From Labrenzia sp. OB1 (GTDB lineage Bacteria; Pseudomonadota; Alphaproteobacteria; Rhizobiales; Stappiaceae), in contig NZ_JSEP01000003.1 of the NCBI RefSeq assembly GCF_001624695.1, positions 62,001 to 126,000 on the forward strand: 64,000 nucleotides of DNA, read 5' to 3'. Positions within the stretch are counted from its first letter, which is position 1. Each line of letters starts with the position of its first letter. Made by a program: the position numbers and the translations under genes. Positions 8,047 through 16,677 of this stretch are shown one piece after another. The notes beneath the pieces are model-generated. The model ran no database searches. It saw nothing but the letters and a program-made list of their open reading frames with translations, and was not told the DNA's origin.

Positions 8047-8856
8047 CTATTGGTCACAGGCAAGTTTCTGCCAGCTTTCGACGTGCTCGGCATAGTGTTT
8101 TTCAAAAAAACCGTTTTCCCTCAAGTCGGCCATTTCCTCCCGGAAGGCTTCGACCAGTTCGGGGTCGCTGCCCTTGCTGAAGACGGCCCACAGCGGCTGC
8201 GCCAGCGCCTCTATGAAGACCACCGGTTTCAGAAGCGACCCGTCATAGCCCTCCCGGCAGACGGAGGCTTCGGCCAGAAACCCCGTCAGCGGAAGAAGAT
8301 CGAGCCGGTCGAGATAGAGCATCTCGATACCCTGGCGGTAATCGGTTATCGGCACCAGGTTACGGCCTTCGTCAAACCCCAACTGTTTCAGATAACTATG
8401 CAGATTGCCGCCATTCTGAACACCGATCCGCAAATTGAGCGACATGAGGTCTTCAATCCGGTCAACTGCGATCTCCGGCCGGGTATCGAGCTGATAGAAA
8501 TACTGACCATAGGGAGACACTTCGCCAAGCCACTCGAACCAGCCTTCACGCTCTTGCGTCCGCGAGAGCGAAAAGAACAGGACGTTCGGTTCCTGGCGCG
8601 CCGTCAGAATTGCCCTTTTCCAGGGCAGAAAGTCGAATGACCCGACCGAGACCGGCAGCCGCTCGCTGACCCGGTCAATCACGGCAAGCATGAAATCGGC
8701 GACGTAGCCGTCGGGCTCTCCGTCATTATCCCATTGCAGCGGCGCGAAATACTGCGTCACGATGCGGATCTGTCCGGACGCGGCCTTCACCAGCTGGCTG
8801 TGCCACAAGCAAGCTGAAATCAAAACGCCCACAAAGATATAAAATGCGGATTTCAA
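8047..8856 (-). CDS. Periplasmic solute-binding protein, amino-acid type (SBP family 3)
   Basis: 269 residues with a signal peptide (hydrophobic core FYIFVGVLISACLW, cleavage expected after VKAA). The mature part follows the bilobal SBP_bac_3 pattern (IRIVTQYFAPLQW, GYVADFMLAVI, LRIGVQNGGN, DRLDLLPLTG). No permease or ATPase is adjacent, so it may be an orphan receptor or binding protein; such orphans are common in Rhizobiales. The ligand cannot be told. Confidence 0.75.
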   Translation of the reverse strand: MKSAFYIFVGVLISACLWHSQLVKAASGQIRIVTQYFAPLQWDNDGEPDGYVADFMLAVIDRVSERLPVSVGSFDFLPWKRAILTARQEPNVLFFSLSRTQEREGWFEWLGEVSPYGQYFYQLDTRPEIAVDRIEDLMSLNLRIGVQNGGNLHSYLKQLGFDEGRNLVPITDYRQGIEMLYLDRLDLLPLTGFLAEASVCREGYDGSLLKPVVFIEALAQPLWAVFSKGSDPELVEAFREEMADLRENGFFEKHYAEHVESWQKLACDQ

Positions 8857-9102
8857 GTGCTTAACACCAATGCACGTTGATCATGATCCTCATGACCAAT
8901 CCTCCTGGCGGAAACAGCAAAACCTGCGAGATTTTTAGAGACCTTTGCCGCAAGTCGCACATCTTGACGTTTCCCGGAACATCCCGATCATATATTCAGT
9001 CTAAATTCGAACTGCTAATCGCATGTAAAGACATGTAGATTCTTACAATACAAAAACAATCCGCGCTATTTTTAAATAGCGTAGCGTCAGGAACTGCAAC
9101 CA

Positions 9103-9330
9103 TTGAGTGAAATCACACTGGACTTGAAAGGCTTGAAATGCCCGCTGCCGGTTCTCAAGACGCGCAAGGCCTTGACCCGACTTGCCACGGGTGACCGAAT
9201 GACGGTGCTGACCACGGACCCGATGGCTGAAATCGACATCCCGCATCTTTGCAGCCAGGACGGTCATACCTTGCTGTCAGCGGAAAAAACCGCAACTGGA
9301 CACAGTTTCCTGCTCTCCAAGGGCGATTAA
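9103..9330 (+). CDS. TusA/SirA-like sulfurtransferase
   Basis: 75-residue small sulfur carrier. The family signature CPxP is present (LKCPLPVLKTRKAL), with the cysteine expected to carry persulfide sulfur for tRNA thiolation, molybdenum cofactor or other sulfur transfer. The start is TTG, with AGGAAC about 9 bases upstream; no in-frame ATG precedes the conserved DLKGLKCP segment. It is a single gene with no sulfur-metabolism neighbours, so the recipient is unknown. Confidence 0.88.
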   Translation: MSEITLDLKGLKCPLPVLKTRKALTRLATGDRMTVLTTDPMAEIDIPHLCSQDGHTLLSAEKTATGHSFLLSKGD

Positions 9331-9410
9331 AGCATCCGCATTCGGTCAACCTGGACGAGTTCCTCAGCAATTTCGAATTCGATTTGAGGTGTATCTATCC
9401 GGCCGCCTCG

Positions 9411-9707
9411 TCAGGAGCGGTTCGCGATCCTGTCAATCTCGGCCGCCAGTTCCAGATCCAGCGCGCTCAACCCGCCGACATCATGGGTCGCCAGCGTGAT
9501 ATCGACACTGCGGTAGACATTGAACCACTCCGGATGGTGATCCATCTTTTCCGCCACCAGCGCCACTTCCGTCATGAACCCGAAGGCATGCCGGAAATTC
9601 TTGAACCTGAAGGATTTGGAAATGGCTTCTCGCTCTTCGCAAAGGTGCCAGTCCGCCAGTGCCTTCAGTCCCGCCGCACGGTCTTCCGGTTTCAGCCGTT
9701 CTGCCAT
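9411..9707 (-). CDS. phhB: 4a-hydroxytetrahydrobiopterin dehydratase
   Basis: 98-residue pterin-4a-carbinolamine dehydratase. The active-site pattern [20 protein letters not shown] is the family signature, with the His pair and the downstream His of the catalytic triad. It recycles the tetrahydrobiopterin cofactor used by phenylalanine hydroxylase. The hydroxylase gene is not nearby. Confidence 0.93.
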   Translation of the reverse strand: MAERLKPEDRAAGLKALADWHLCEEREAISKSFRFKNFRHAFGFMTEVALVAEKMDHHPEWFNVYRSVDITLATHDVGGLSALDLELAAEIDRIANRS

Positions 9708-9872
9708 TTGATCCTCCTTCAGGTCGGGGCCACCCGATCATGAGCCCATACCCTAGCCTAACCCGATGACAAGGCGAAGGCGATGAGGCATACCGTGATA
9801 ACAAAGCTTCGCGTTGCCTTGCCGGAGGCACAGGTTTGCCTCGTGATCGTGGCCGCTGCATCGGAGACTGCC

Positions 9873-10337
9873 GTGCCTCACTCTGTCCTGTTCGTATGCC
9901 TTGGCAACATCTGCCGGTCCCCGCTCGCCGAAGGCATCTTCCGAACCCTCGTCGACGAAAGCGGACAGGGCGACCTGTTCACAATCGACTCTGCCGGAAC
10001 CGGCGCCTGGCACATAGGCAATCCGCCGGACCCGCGCTCGATCGATATCGCCGCGAAACACGGGATCGACCTGTCCGCGCAGCGCGCCCGGCAGGTCGTC
10101 TCCGCGGACTTCACACGTTTCGATACGATCCTTGCCATGGATGCCGCCAACCTCGCGGCGCTCGGCTCGGAAGAAAGCTCCCGCACGGCCCACATTCGTC
10201 TGTTACTCAACGATCCGCCCAAGGATGTTCCCGATCCCTATTTCGGCGGGCCGGACGGATTCGAACATGTCTACCGCCTCGTGCGCTCAGGCTGCGAGAA
10301 ATTTCTCGATACGCTAGATCGGCCCGAACACGTCTGA
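9873..10337 (+). CDS. Low-molecular-weight protein tyrosine phosphatase
   Basis: 154-residue phosphatase. The P-loop VCLGNICRSPLAEG is at the N-terminus with the nucleophilic Cys and Arg, and the general-acid loop DPYFGG is near the C-terminus. I choose GTG at 9873, which has GGAG 7 bases upstream and puts the P-loop at the family position; an upstream ATG (9783) would add 30 non-conserved residues. Such enzymes often act on tyrosine kinases of polysaccharide export, but no such genes are beside it. Confidence 0.9.
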   Translation: MPHSVLFVCLGNICRSPLAEGIFRTLVDESGQGDLFTIDSAGTGAWHIGNPPDPRSIDIAAKHGIDLSAQRARQVVSADFTRFDTILAMDAANLAALGSEESSRTAHIRLLLNDPPKDVPDPYFGGPDGFEHVYRLVRSGCEKFLDTLDRPEHV

Positions 10338-10432
10338 ACCCGGTTCAGGCACTCTCTGCGGACAGGGTTCACAAATACGTCTTGCGGGCCGTTGTATGGA
10401 TTTCACTCCCAGAGATGGTCCCGGGCTCGAAC

Positions 10433-10693
10433 ATGAAACTTCTGTGGTGGTGTATTGCTGCGGTCCTCATTCTGCTCGGACTGGCAACCGTGTGGATGCC
10501 GGTTCCAACCGGAATTCCGCTGCTTGCCCTTGGCCTGATCTTGATTATCGCAACAAGCAGAAGCGCGGCGCGGCAGTTGCGCAGCCACCGGCGCACGACC
10601 CCGCACCTCAATCATGCACTCACATGGGTTGAGGACAGATCTCCCTTGCGCTTTGCCCGGATACTCAAACGCACCCGGCCGCGCAAGAAGTAG
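10433..10693 (+). CDS. Small two-helix membrane protein
   Basis: About 86 residues. The start MKLLWWCIAAVLILLGLATVW is a membrane helix, followed by PVPTGIPLLALGLILIIATS as a second helix, then a basic cytoplasmic tail (KRTRPRKK end). The pattern of a helix, a Pro/Gly turn and a helix resembles small PGPGW-type membrane proteins, but I cannot assign a family firmly. ATG at 10415 is an alternative start adding six residues. It lies 95 bp after the phosphatase and converges on the PAP2 gene. Confidence 0.6.
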   Translation: MKLLWWCIAAVLILLGLATVWMPVPTGIPLLALGLILIIATSRSAARQLRSHRRTTPHLNHALTWVEDRSPLRFARILKRTRPRKK

Positions 10694-10699
10694 GTCCGG

Positions 10700-11557
10700 T
10701 CAGCTTTCCGAAATTTTGCCGAGCGCGTTCTGAAGGGCTCTTCTGGCCGTTACCAGGAATCTCCCCCCTGTCCGCTGCAAACTGCGGCCGGTCACCGTGA
10801 ACCATTCATCCAGCCGGGTGTCGCTCACAAGCGGCGGCTGTTTGACATAGAGCAGCCGGTGGATGAGCAGAATGACCAGCAGGGTCACCCCCCAGGAAAT
10901 CAGCGTGTCGGACAGGAAATGCCCTCCGAACGCGACCCTGTTGACGGAGAGGATGAGACAGAGCGGCAGGATGAACGCCAGGGCCGGCTTGCGCCAGCTG
11001 GCGGGGACCAGGAACACAATCGAGACCAGCCACATGCCCGCTGACGCCTCTCCCGAAACGAAAGAACAATTTCTGTCGCAACTGTCGGTGATTTTCCAGA
11101 CCGGCTGAAACGGCAGATCGCCTCCGAACTCCTCGACCGACCGCGGACGCGGGCGTCCCCAATTGTTCTTCAGGATCAGGTTCACCAGAACACCAGGCCC
11201 CATGATCAGCGTGCTGAGAAGAAAAACCGGCATGCGCAGCGGCAGCAGAGGTGGCCGTCCCGGCGCCAGCAGCTTGATAAGAAGCACCGCCAGGCAGACA
11301 ATTGCAATCAGACGGACGAGAAACGGGCCCAGGTGCCTTACATCCCGCAGGAACGGATCATTCTGGGCGGAAAACCCGGAAGTCGCGGAATAGAACAGAC
11401 CGCTGGCCAGAAAATCGACCCCGGGGAAAATCAGGAAGAACAGCGAGACGATAACCACATAAAGGCTCACCGCGGCCATCGGATGCCGAAAGCACCACGC
11501 GGACGCATTGCGCGGGAATGACGTCATTTTGTTTTTGCTGGAACCGACATGCTTCAT
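10700..11557 (-). CDS. PAP2-family membrane phosphatase, lipid phosphatase-like
   Basis: 285-residue integral membrane protein with about six helices. The three PAP2 motifs are recognisable: KNNWGRPRP (motif 1, K-x6-RP), CSFVSGEAS (motif 2), and NRVAFGGHFLSD (motif 3, R-x5-H-x3-D). Motif 2 normally contains SGH; here the His position is Glu (SGE). It probably dephosphorylates an isoprenoid or lipid A phosphate at the periplasmic face, but the substrate is not determinable. Confidence 0.83.
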   Translation of the reverse strand: MKHVGSSKNKMTSFPRNASAWCFRHPMAAVSLYVVIVSLFFLIFPGVDFLASGLFYSATSGFSAQNDPFLRDVRHLGPFLVRLIAIVCLAVLLIKLLAPGRPPLLPLRMPVFLLSTLIMGPGVLVNLILKNNWGRPRPRSVEEFGGDLPFQPVWKITDSCDRNCSFVSGEASAGMWLVSIVFLVPASWRKPALAFILPLCLILSVNRVAFGGHFLSDTLISWGVTLLVILLIHRLLYVKQPPLVSDTRLDEWFTVTGRSLQRTGGRFLVTARRALQNALGKISES

Positions 11558-11670
11558 GGTGCCATCATCTAGATCACCCCGCCCTCATATGGAACCATGT
11601 GAAAGCAAAAAGTTGATCGCCCTGCGGATCGAGGCGCCCTGAGGACTTCGGGATCCAACCGGGACCCCGT

Positions 11671-12840
11671 TCACTTTTCCTGTGGGCCTGGCTTGCTCCC
11701 CAGCGCACGCACCATGGCCTCATACAGCGCAAGGGGAGACAGGGGCTTGGTAAGCGTTTCCTGAAAACCTGCCTGCTGCAGCCGGTCGTCATCGGCCGAT
11801 TCCAGCGCCGCGGTGACCGCGATCAGCGGCAGCTCGAACTCCGGCCGCAGATGTCTCAGCTCCTCGGCGGTTTCCACGCCGCTCATTCCCGGCATGTGCA
11901 GGTCCAGAAGCACGGCATCGAAGGTGCTCTTGCCAACCAGGCCGATGGCCTGCTCGCCCGACCTGGCGATTTCCGAGGAGATGCCGAAGGATTCCAGCAA
12001 GGCCTCCAGCAACCGGCAATTCGTATCGTTGTCGTCGACAATAAGCACATGAGCGGAAAGCCCGCTCGCGGTTGGAGCTTGTCCGCGCACAGTCGCCGAA
12101 GAAGAGGAAATGTCCACCTTCCCGTCCCTGTCTCCGGCCCCTGCCGTCCCCCCTTCCGCAGGGATGCGCACTTCGAATCGGCTACCGCCGGCCTCCCCGC
12201 GGGTTAACTGCAATTGGCCACCCAAGCCCTGCAGCAACTGTTGCGTTCCCCATAAACCCAGCCCCGTCCCAGGCCCTGTCTCGCGACCATGACGGCCTCG
12301 AACAAACGGCCGGAAAAGCCGTGCCTGTTCCTCCGAGTCGATACCCGGACCGCTGTCTTCAACGCACAGAGACAGCATTTCATGCTCTGCGGTCCCTTCC
12401 GCAGGCAAAAGATGCACCCTCACCGCGATACCCCCCTTGGGCGTATATTTGACCGCATTGTCGAGGAGCGTCGTCAACACCCGGCGCAGTGCACCGCTAT
12501 GCCGGGTGACGATCTGTTTCACCGGTTCCTCGAGTGAAAGCTGGAAGGACAGGCCCTTTTGCTCAGCGGCGATCCGGAAGAGTTCTGCGACATCGGAAAC
12601 GACATCGGCTACCCGTATCGAGGCGCTGCCGGTTCCAGAACCGGTGGAGGGAATGAGATCGCCGGTAAGCTGTGTCAGCGCATCGATGGACCGGATGAGA
12701 ATGGACAGGTGCTCTGTTTGAGTGTCGTCAAGCGGACGATTGCCCATGAGTTCGGCGGTCAGCCGCATCGCCGCCAGCGGCGTTCTCAGATCGTGGGCAA
12801 GCAACGCAATCTTGATGCTGTCGTCGTCCTGACCTGCCAT
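11671..12840 (-). CDS. Soluble hybrid histidine kinase with C-terminal receiver
   Basis: 389 residues without membrane segments. Order: HisKA with phosphorylation site LLAHDLRTPLAAM at about residues 13-25, HATPase_c with LLDNAVKYTPKGG (N box), VEDSGPGID (G1) and GTGLGLWG (G2), then a linker and a receiver domain (VLIVDDNDTN, phosphoacceptor Asp in LLDLHMPGMSG, Lys in LTKPLSP). No sensor domain is present, so it must take its input from a partner or through the receiver. It lies alone, divergent from the AEC transporter. Confidence 0.88.
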   Translation of the reverse strand: MAGQDDDSIKIALLAHDLRTPLAAMRLTAELMGNRPLDDTQTEHLSILIRSIDALTQLTGDLIPSTGSGTGSASIRVADVVSDVAELFRIAAEQKGLSFQLSLEEPVKQIVTRHSGALRRVLTTLLDNAVKYTPKGGIAVRVHLLPAEGTAEHEMLSLCVEDSGPGIDSEEQARLFRPFVRGRHGRETGPGTGLGLWGTQQLLQGLGGQLQLTRGEAGGSRFEVRIPAEGGTAGAGDRDGKVDISSSSATVRGQAPTASGLSAHVLIVDDNDTNCRLLEALLESFGISSEIARSGEQAIGLVGKSTFDAVLLDLHMPGMSGVETAEELRHLRPEFELPLIAVTAALESADDDRLQQAGFQETLTKPLSPLALYEAMVRALGSKPGPQEK

Positions 12841-13199
12841 TCGGCCCAGGCTCCTTCGCGTGGGTGGACGTCAACGGGGCTTGCCAGACGGATGTCAAAA
12901 AGCCAAGTTAACCAATACCGTGCTTACCCTGATGACCGGCCTCTGTCCATCCGGTCGCTTTCCGGTTGCCAGAACCACCAGTCCCATGTCCCGAACCTGC
13001 CTGCCGTCTGATTTCAACATGTGCGTCTCCATGCGGCAGCTCCGGCTGCAAAATATTGAAATCTCTAAAACCACTCGATAAATATCTGTTTCCAATCGGT
13101 CTTTTGAATTTGGCATTTGAACGCGAACCGGCCGCACACGGCTATCCAGCATAAAATGCCATCCATCATATCCGAATCAGCCAGAGGCCGACGCTTCCT
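12841..13199. other. Divergent intergenic region, kinase/AEC transporter
   Basis: This non-coding region contains the promoters of two divergent genes. One 85-codon minus-strand ORF (12895-13152) has low third-position GC unlike neighbouring genes and no family resemblance, so I do not call it. No clear operator is visible. Confidence 0.5.
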
Positions 13200-14174
13200 A
13201 TGCTTGGACAAACCCTTACCATCGTCGCCCCGGTCTTCATTTTGATCGGCATCGGCTATGCGCTGGCAAAGTTTCAGGTGCTCAGGCAGAGCGCCAGTGA
13301 AGCCCTCGGACAATTCGTCTTCGTCGTTGCCATTCCCGTCCTGCTGTTCCGCACCCTGATCGGAGCAGATCTCAGTTCCGGCGTGCCATTTTCCCTGTGG
13401 GCGAGTTATTTCCTCGGGGTCGGCGTCGCCTGGACACTCGGGGCGCTGGTCATCCGTAAGGGCTTCGCACGCGATGCCCGCGCCGGAGCCATCGGCGGCA
13501 TCTCTGCGGCGTTCGCCAACACCATCATGGTCGGTTTGCCCCTGGTCTTCGCCGTCTACGGCGAAGACGGCCTGGTTCCCCTGCTCCTGATAATCTCCAT
13601 ACATCTGGCTGTGATGACAATCCTGATGGCGGTCGCCATGGAACGCGCAGCCGCGCTCGACAGCGGCACAGCCTCGCCGCCACTTGCAGATCTTCTCAAG
13701 GGCGCCGCCAGGAACCTGGTCAGGAACCCTCTCATCCTTGCCATCGTCATCGCCTTTGCCTGGCGCCAGACCGGCCTCGAAATTCCCGAGATCGGTATGG
13801 ACGTCTTGAACCGCATCGCCGCGACGGCCCTGCCCCTGGCGCTGTTGTCACTCGGCATGAGCCTGGTGCAATATGGAATACGCGGCAACGTGCTGCCGGG
13901 TTTCCTGCTCGCTGCGGTCAAAATCCTGATCATGCCCGTCGTGGTCTTCGTCGCCGGGGCCTTCGTCTTTCAACTTCCGCCGCTCTGGACCTCCGTCGCA
14001 ACCCTGACGGCCAGCTGCCCGACCGGAGCCAACGCCTATATCTTCGCCAATCGCTACGGCACCGGCCACGCCATGTCCGCCAATGCGATCACCGTGACGA
14101 CCTTGAGCGCCATCGTCACCACAAGCCTGTGGATCTGGTTTCTGGACATGTGGTTCGGGGCGGGTCTGCGCTGA
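13200..14174 (+). CDS. AEC family transporter (auxin efflux carrier/malonate permease type)
   Basis: 324 residues with about ten membrane helices in two inverted halves. The N-terminal PVFILIGIGYALAK, the central ANTIMVGLPL motif and the C-terminal TASCPTGANAYIFANRYG motif are characteristic of the AEC family. Bacterial members export or import small organic acids such as malonate; the substrate here is unknown. It converges with gluQ, with 9 bp between. Confidence 0.87.
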   Translation: MLGQTLTIVAPVFILIGIGYALAKFQVLRQSASEALGQFVFVVAIPVLLFRTLIGADLSSGVPFSLWASYFLGVGVAWTLGALVIRKGFARDARAGAIGGISAAFANTIMVGLPLVFAVYGEDGLVPLLLIISIHLAVMTILMAVAMERAAALDSGTASPPLADLLKGAARNLVRNPLILAIVIAFAWRQTGLEIPEIGMDVLNRIAATALPLALLSLGMSLVQYGIRGNVLPGFLLAAVKILIMPVVVFVAGAFVFQLPPLWTSVATLTASCPTGANAYIFANRYGTGHAMSANAITVTTLSAIVTTSLWIWFLDMWFGAGLR

Positions 14175-14183
14175 GCGAAAGCC

Positions 14184-15068
14184 TCAAAGACCGATCCGCT
14201 TGCGCAACTGCGCATGGGTCATGCCAGCCTCGCGCAAAGATCTGAGGCTGGTGTCACTGTTGGATTTCGACAATTTGCGGCCGTCTTCACCCAGAACCAG
14301 CCGGTGATGCCGGTAAACCGGTTGCGGCAGTCCGAGCAGTTCCTGAAGCACCCGATGAACACTGGTGGCGTGATGGAGATCCTGCCCGCGCAGCACATCG
14401 GTGACACCCTGACGCGCGTCATCGACCACCACAGACAGGTGATAGCTGGTCGGCGTGTCCTTGCGCGCAAGCACCACGTCCCCCCAGGCCGCCGCATCGG
14501 CCGCGACAGTGACCGCCGGATCGAACAGACAAGCGCCCTCGGCTCCGGCCTCCTGCCAGCCCGGCGAGGCTCCGATCCGTTGAAGAGCCCCTTTCATGTC
14601 GAGACGCAGGGCAAAGGGAGCGTCGCTGGCGGCTCGCTGACGCAGTTCTGCTTCGGACAACACCTCTCCGTCGCCGGGATAGAGCGGTGCCCCGTCCGGA
14701 TCGCGCGGCCACGTGTGACCGCTCGCGTCCCGCTGATTGACGAATGTCTTGATCTCCGCCCGTGTCAGATAGGACGGATAGACCAGTCCCGTATCCTGCA
14801 ACCGTTCCAGAGCTTCCCGGTAGAACGCAAAGCAGTCCGACTGACAGACGACCGGCTGTTCCCACTGAAGCCCCAGCCAGGACAGGTCCTCGAACATGTC
14901 CCGTTCCAGTTCCGGCGTACAGCGGGTCTGGTCGATATCCTCCACCCGCACCAGAAGACGGCCGCGAAGCGCAACGGCCGCGCGGGCGTTGAGCAGCGCC
15001 GACAGCGCATGACCGAGATGCAGATGCCCGTTGGGAGAGGGCGCGAAACGGAAGACGGGTTCGGTCAT
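14184..15068 (-). CDS. gluQ: Glutamyl-Q tRNA(Asp) synthetase
   Basis: 294-residue truncated glutamyl-tRNA synthetase that attaches glutamate to queuosine at the wobble base of tRNA-Asp. It contains the class I signature PSPNGHLHLGHALSA and the KLSKS loop, and lacks the anticodon-binding domain of full GluRS, as expected for GluQ (YadB). The Cys residues that bind zinc in the E. coli enzyme seem to be missing: the matching stretch reads VYPSYLTR. It is divergent from the glycosylase gene. Confidence 0.92.
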   Translation of the reverse strand: MTEPVFRFAPSPNGHLHLGHALSALLNARAAVALRGRLLVRVEDIDQTRCTPELERDMFEDLSWLGLQWEQPVVCQSDCFAFYREALERLQDTGLVYPSYLTRAEIKTFVNQRDASGHTWPRDPDGAPLYPGDGEVLSEAELRQRAASDAPFALRLDMKGALQRIGASPGWQEAGAEGACLFDPAVTVAADAAAWGDVVLARKDTPTSYHLSVVVDDARQGVTDVLRGQDLHHATSVHRVLQELLGLPQPVYRHHRLVLGEDGRKLSKSNSDTSLRSLREAGMTHAQLRKRIGL

Positions 15069-15118
15069 CGGAACCAGGGCAACAGGGTTGACGGGACGGT
15101 GGGCCTGAACTCAAGTCC

Positions 15119-15135
15119 AGGGTACGGACCCATAA
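15119..15135. repeat. Short intergenic repeat AGGGTACGGACCC
   Basis: AGGGTACGGACCCATAA lies in the gluQ/glycosylase divergent region and is identical to 7396-7412 except for one base. Confidence 0.45.
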
Positions 15136-15174
15136 CACCCCCAATGCCGGGTGCAAACAACGAGATCGCTTCGC

Positions 15175-15816
15175 ATGAAACCGATAAACACGGAAGCCGA
15201 TATTCACGCCGGGCTTTCAGAATTGATCAGATCGGATCCGCGTCTTGCCCCCATCGCCCGGATTGCCGGACCCATACCCCTGCGGCGCAGGGCAGCGGAC
15301 TTCGAGGGACTTGCCCAGATCGTCACCGGTCAGCAGGTGTCTGTGGCCAGTGCCTCCGCGATTTTTCAACGGCTTCAGACGCTGGTAACGCCTCTCACCG
15401 CCGACCGGCTTGAAGACTTCACCGACGACGATCTCGCCGGTGCGGGTCTCTCCCGCCCCAAGATCCGGACATTGCGCGCAATCGCAACCGCCTGCCGTGA
15501 AGGCCTCGATCTGGCGCATCTGGCCGAAGCACCGCCACAAGAGGCCCATGCGCGCCTGTGCGCCATCAAGGGTATCGGCCGCTGGACGGCGGATATCTTC
15601 CTGTTGTTTTGCGCGGGCCATCCCGACGTCTTTCCGAGCGGCGATCTCGCCCTGCAGATCGCCGTCCGCGACGCGCTGCAGCTGAGCGAAAAACCGGCCC
15701 CGGCGACCCTGGATGACATCGCGGCCTCCTGGTCACCGCACCGGGCCGTCGCCGCGCGTCTCTTCTGGTCCTGGTACCGGGAGCAGAAACAGGGGCGCGA
15801 CACGATGCCTGTCTAG
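15175..15816 (+). CDS. DNA-3-methyladenine glycosylase II (AlkA-like)
   Basis: 213-residue HhH-GPD base-excision glycosylase that removes alkylated bases. The helix-hairpin-helix with the catalytic region reads LCAIKGIGRWTADIFLLF, and the catalytic Asp is in PSGDLALQ. EGLAQIVTGQQVSVASA at the start of the core is also typical. ATG at 15175 is chosen over 15151. Its stop codon overlaps the convergent hydrolase gene by 4 bp. Confidence 0.9.
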   Translation: MKPINTEADIHAGLSELIRSDPRLAPIARIAGPIPLRRRAADFEGLAQIVTGQQVSVASASAIFQRLQTLVTPLTADRLEDFTDDDLAGAGLSRPKIRTLRAIATACREGLDLAHLAEAPPQEAHARLCAIKGIGRWTADIFLLFCAGHPDVFPSGDLALQIAVRDALQLSEKPAPATLDDIAASWSPHRAVAARLFWSWYREQKQGRDTMPV

Positions 15817-16592
15817 GCGTGCTTTCCAACGAGGTTGTTCACCGCCCGCAGAAGCAGCTCGATGTCCTGCGGCCGCGACAGGCGATGATCGCCATCCGGC
15901 ACGAGAGAGAACGTGACATCGTCGAGCGGCAGGGCCTCGACCAGACGCCGGGCGTGGCTCGCAGGCACATCCGGATCCTGCGCCCCTTGCAGGATCGTGA
16001 CCGGCGCACCGACATGCAGCGGATCGTCCAGCAACAGATGCCTGCGGCCGTCCTCGATCAGCTTGCGCGTGATCACATAAGGCTCATCGCCATAGGCCGA
16101 AGGCTGCGCCCAGCGCCCTTCGGAAAGAATCGTCTGGCGGATTTCCTCCGTGAAGCGCTGCGTCCACATCAGTTCCTCGGTGAAGTCCACCGCCGGAGCG
16201 ATCAGCACAAGCCCCTTTATCTTGCCGGTCGCCCTGCGGCTCAACGCCAGCAGCAACGCAATCCACCCTCCCATGGAGGACCCGACCAGGATGGTTTCAC
16301 CCGGACAGAACCTGTCGACCACGGCTTCCGCCTCCTCCAGCCAGTCGGAAACGCAGCCGTCCTCGAAATCGCCGCCAGATTGGCCGTGGCCGGAGTAATC
16401 GAACCGGACAACCGCCTGCCCGCGCGCCGCGCCATATTCGGCAAGCGCTACGGCCTTGGTGCCGGACATGTCCGACTTGAAGCCCGACAGCCACAGAAGA
16501 GCCGGCGCCTTGCCGGGTGTTTCCAGGACAGCTATCCGACGCTCCCGGGCGTTTTTTCCGGCCTTGATGAATTGCGGTTCGCACGCACCCAT
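15813..16592 (-). CDS. Alpha/beta hydrolase, ABHD10-like
   Basis: 259-residue serine hydrolase. Nucleophile elbow GSSMGGW, oxyanion region WLSGFKSDMSGTKA, a late Asp in GAQDPDVP and the catalytic His in DGDHRLSRP give a complete triad. The layout resembles the ABHD10/acyl-carrier-type thioesterase group. The last residues (NNLVGKHA, stop) are coded by DNA that matches 1912-1941 in 27 of 30 bases. Confidence 0.87.
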   Translation of the reverse strand: MGACEPQFIKAGKNARERRIAVLETPGKAPALLWLSGFKSDMSGTKAVALAEYGAARGQAVVRFDYSGHGQSGGDFEDGCVSDWLEEAEAVVDRFCPGETILVGSSMGGWIALLLALSRRATGKIKGLVLIAPAVDFTEELMWTQRFTEEIRQTILSEGRWAQPSAYGDEPYVITRKLIEDGRRHLLLDDPLHVGAPVTILQGAQDPDVPASHARRLVEALPLDDVTFSLVPDGDHRLSRPQDIELLLRAVNNLVGKHA

Positions 16593-16677
16593 ATTATGGC
16601 TCTCGTTCTGCTATCTTCATCTTTGCATATTCAGCTGATACCGGCCTTGCATCCAAAAGGCTACCCGGAGGGAAGAC

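Noticed and set aside
9836-10693. 285-codon plus-strand frame
   Set aside because: The first two-thirds is an Arg-rich shadow of the tyrosine phosphatase gene; only the small membrane protein at its end is supported.
12895-13152. 85-codon minus-strand ORF between kinase and AEC genes
   Set aside because: Third-position GC is much lower than in neighbours and no family is recognisable.
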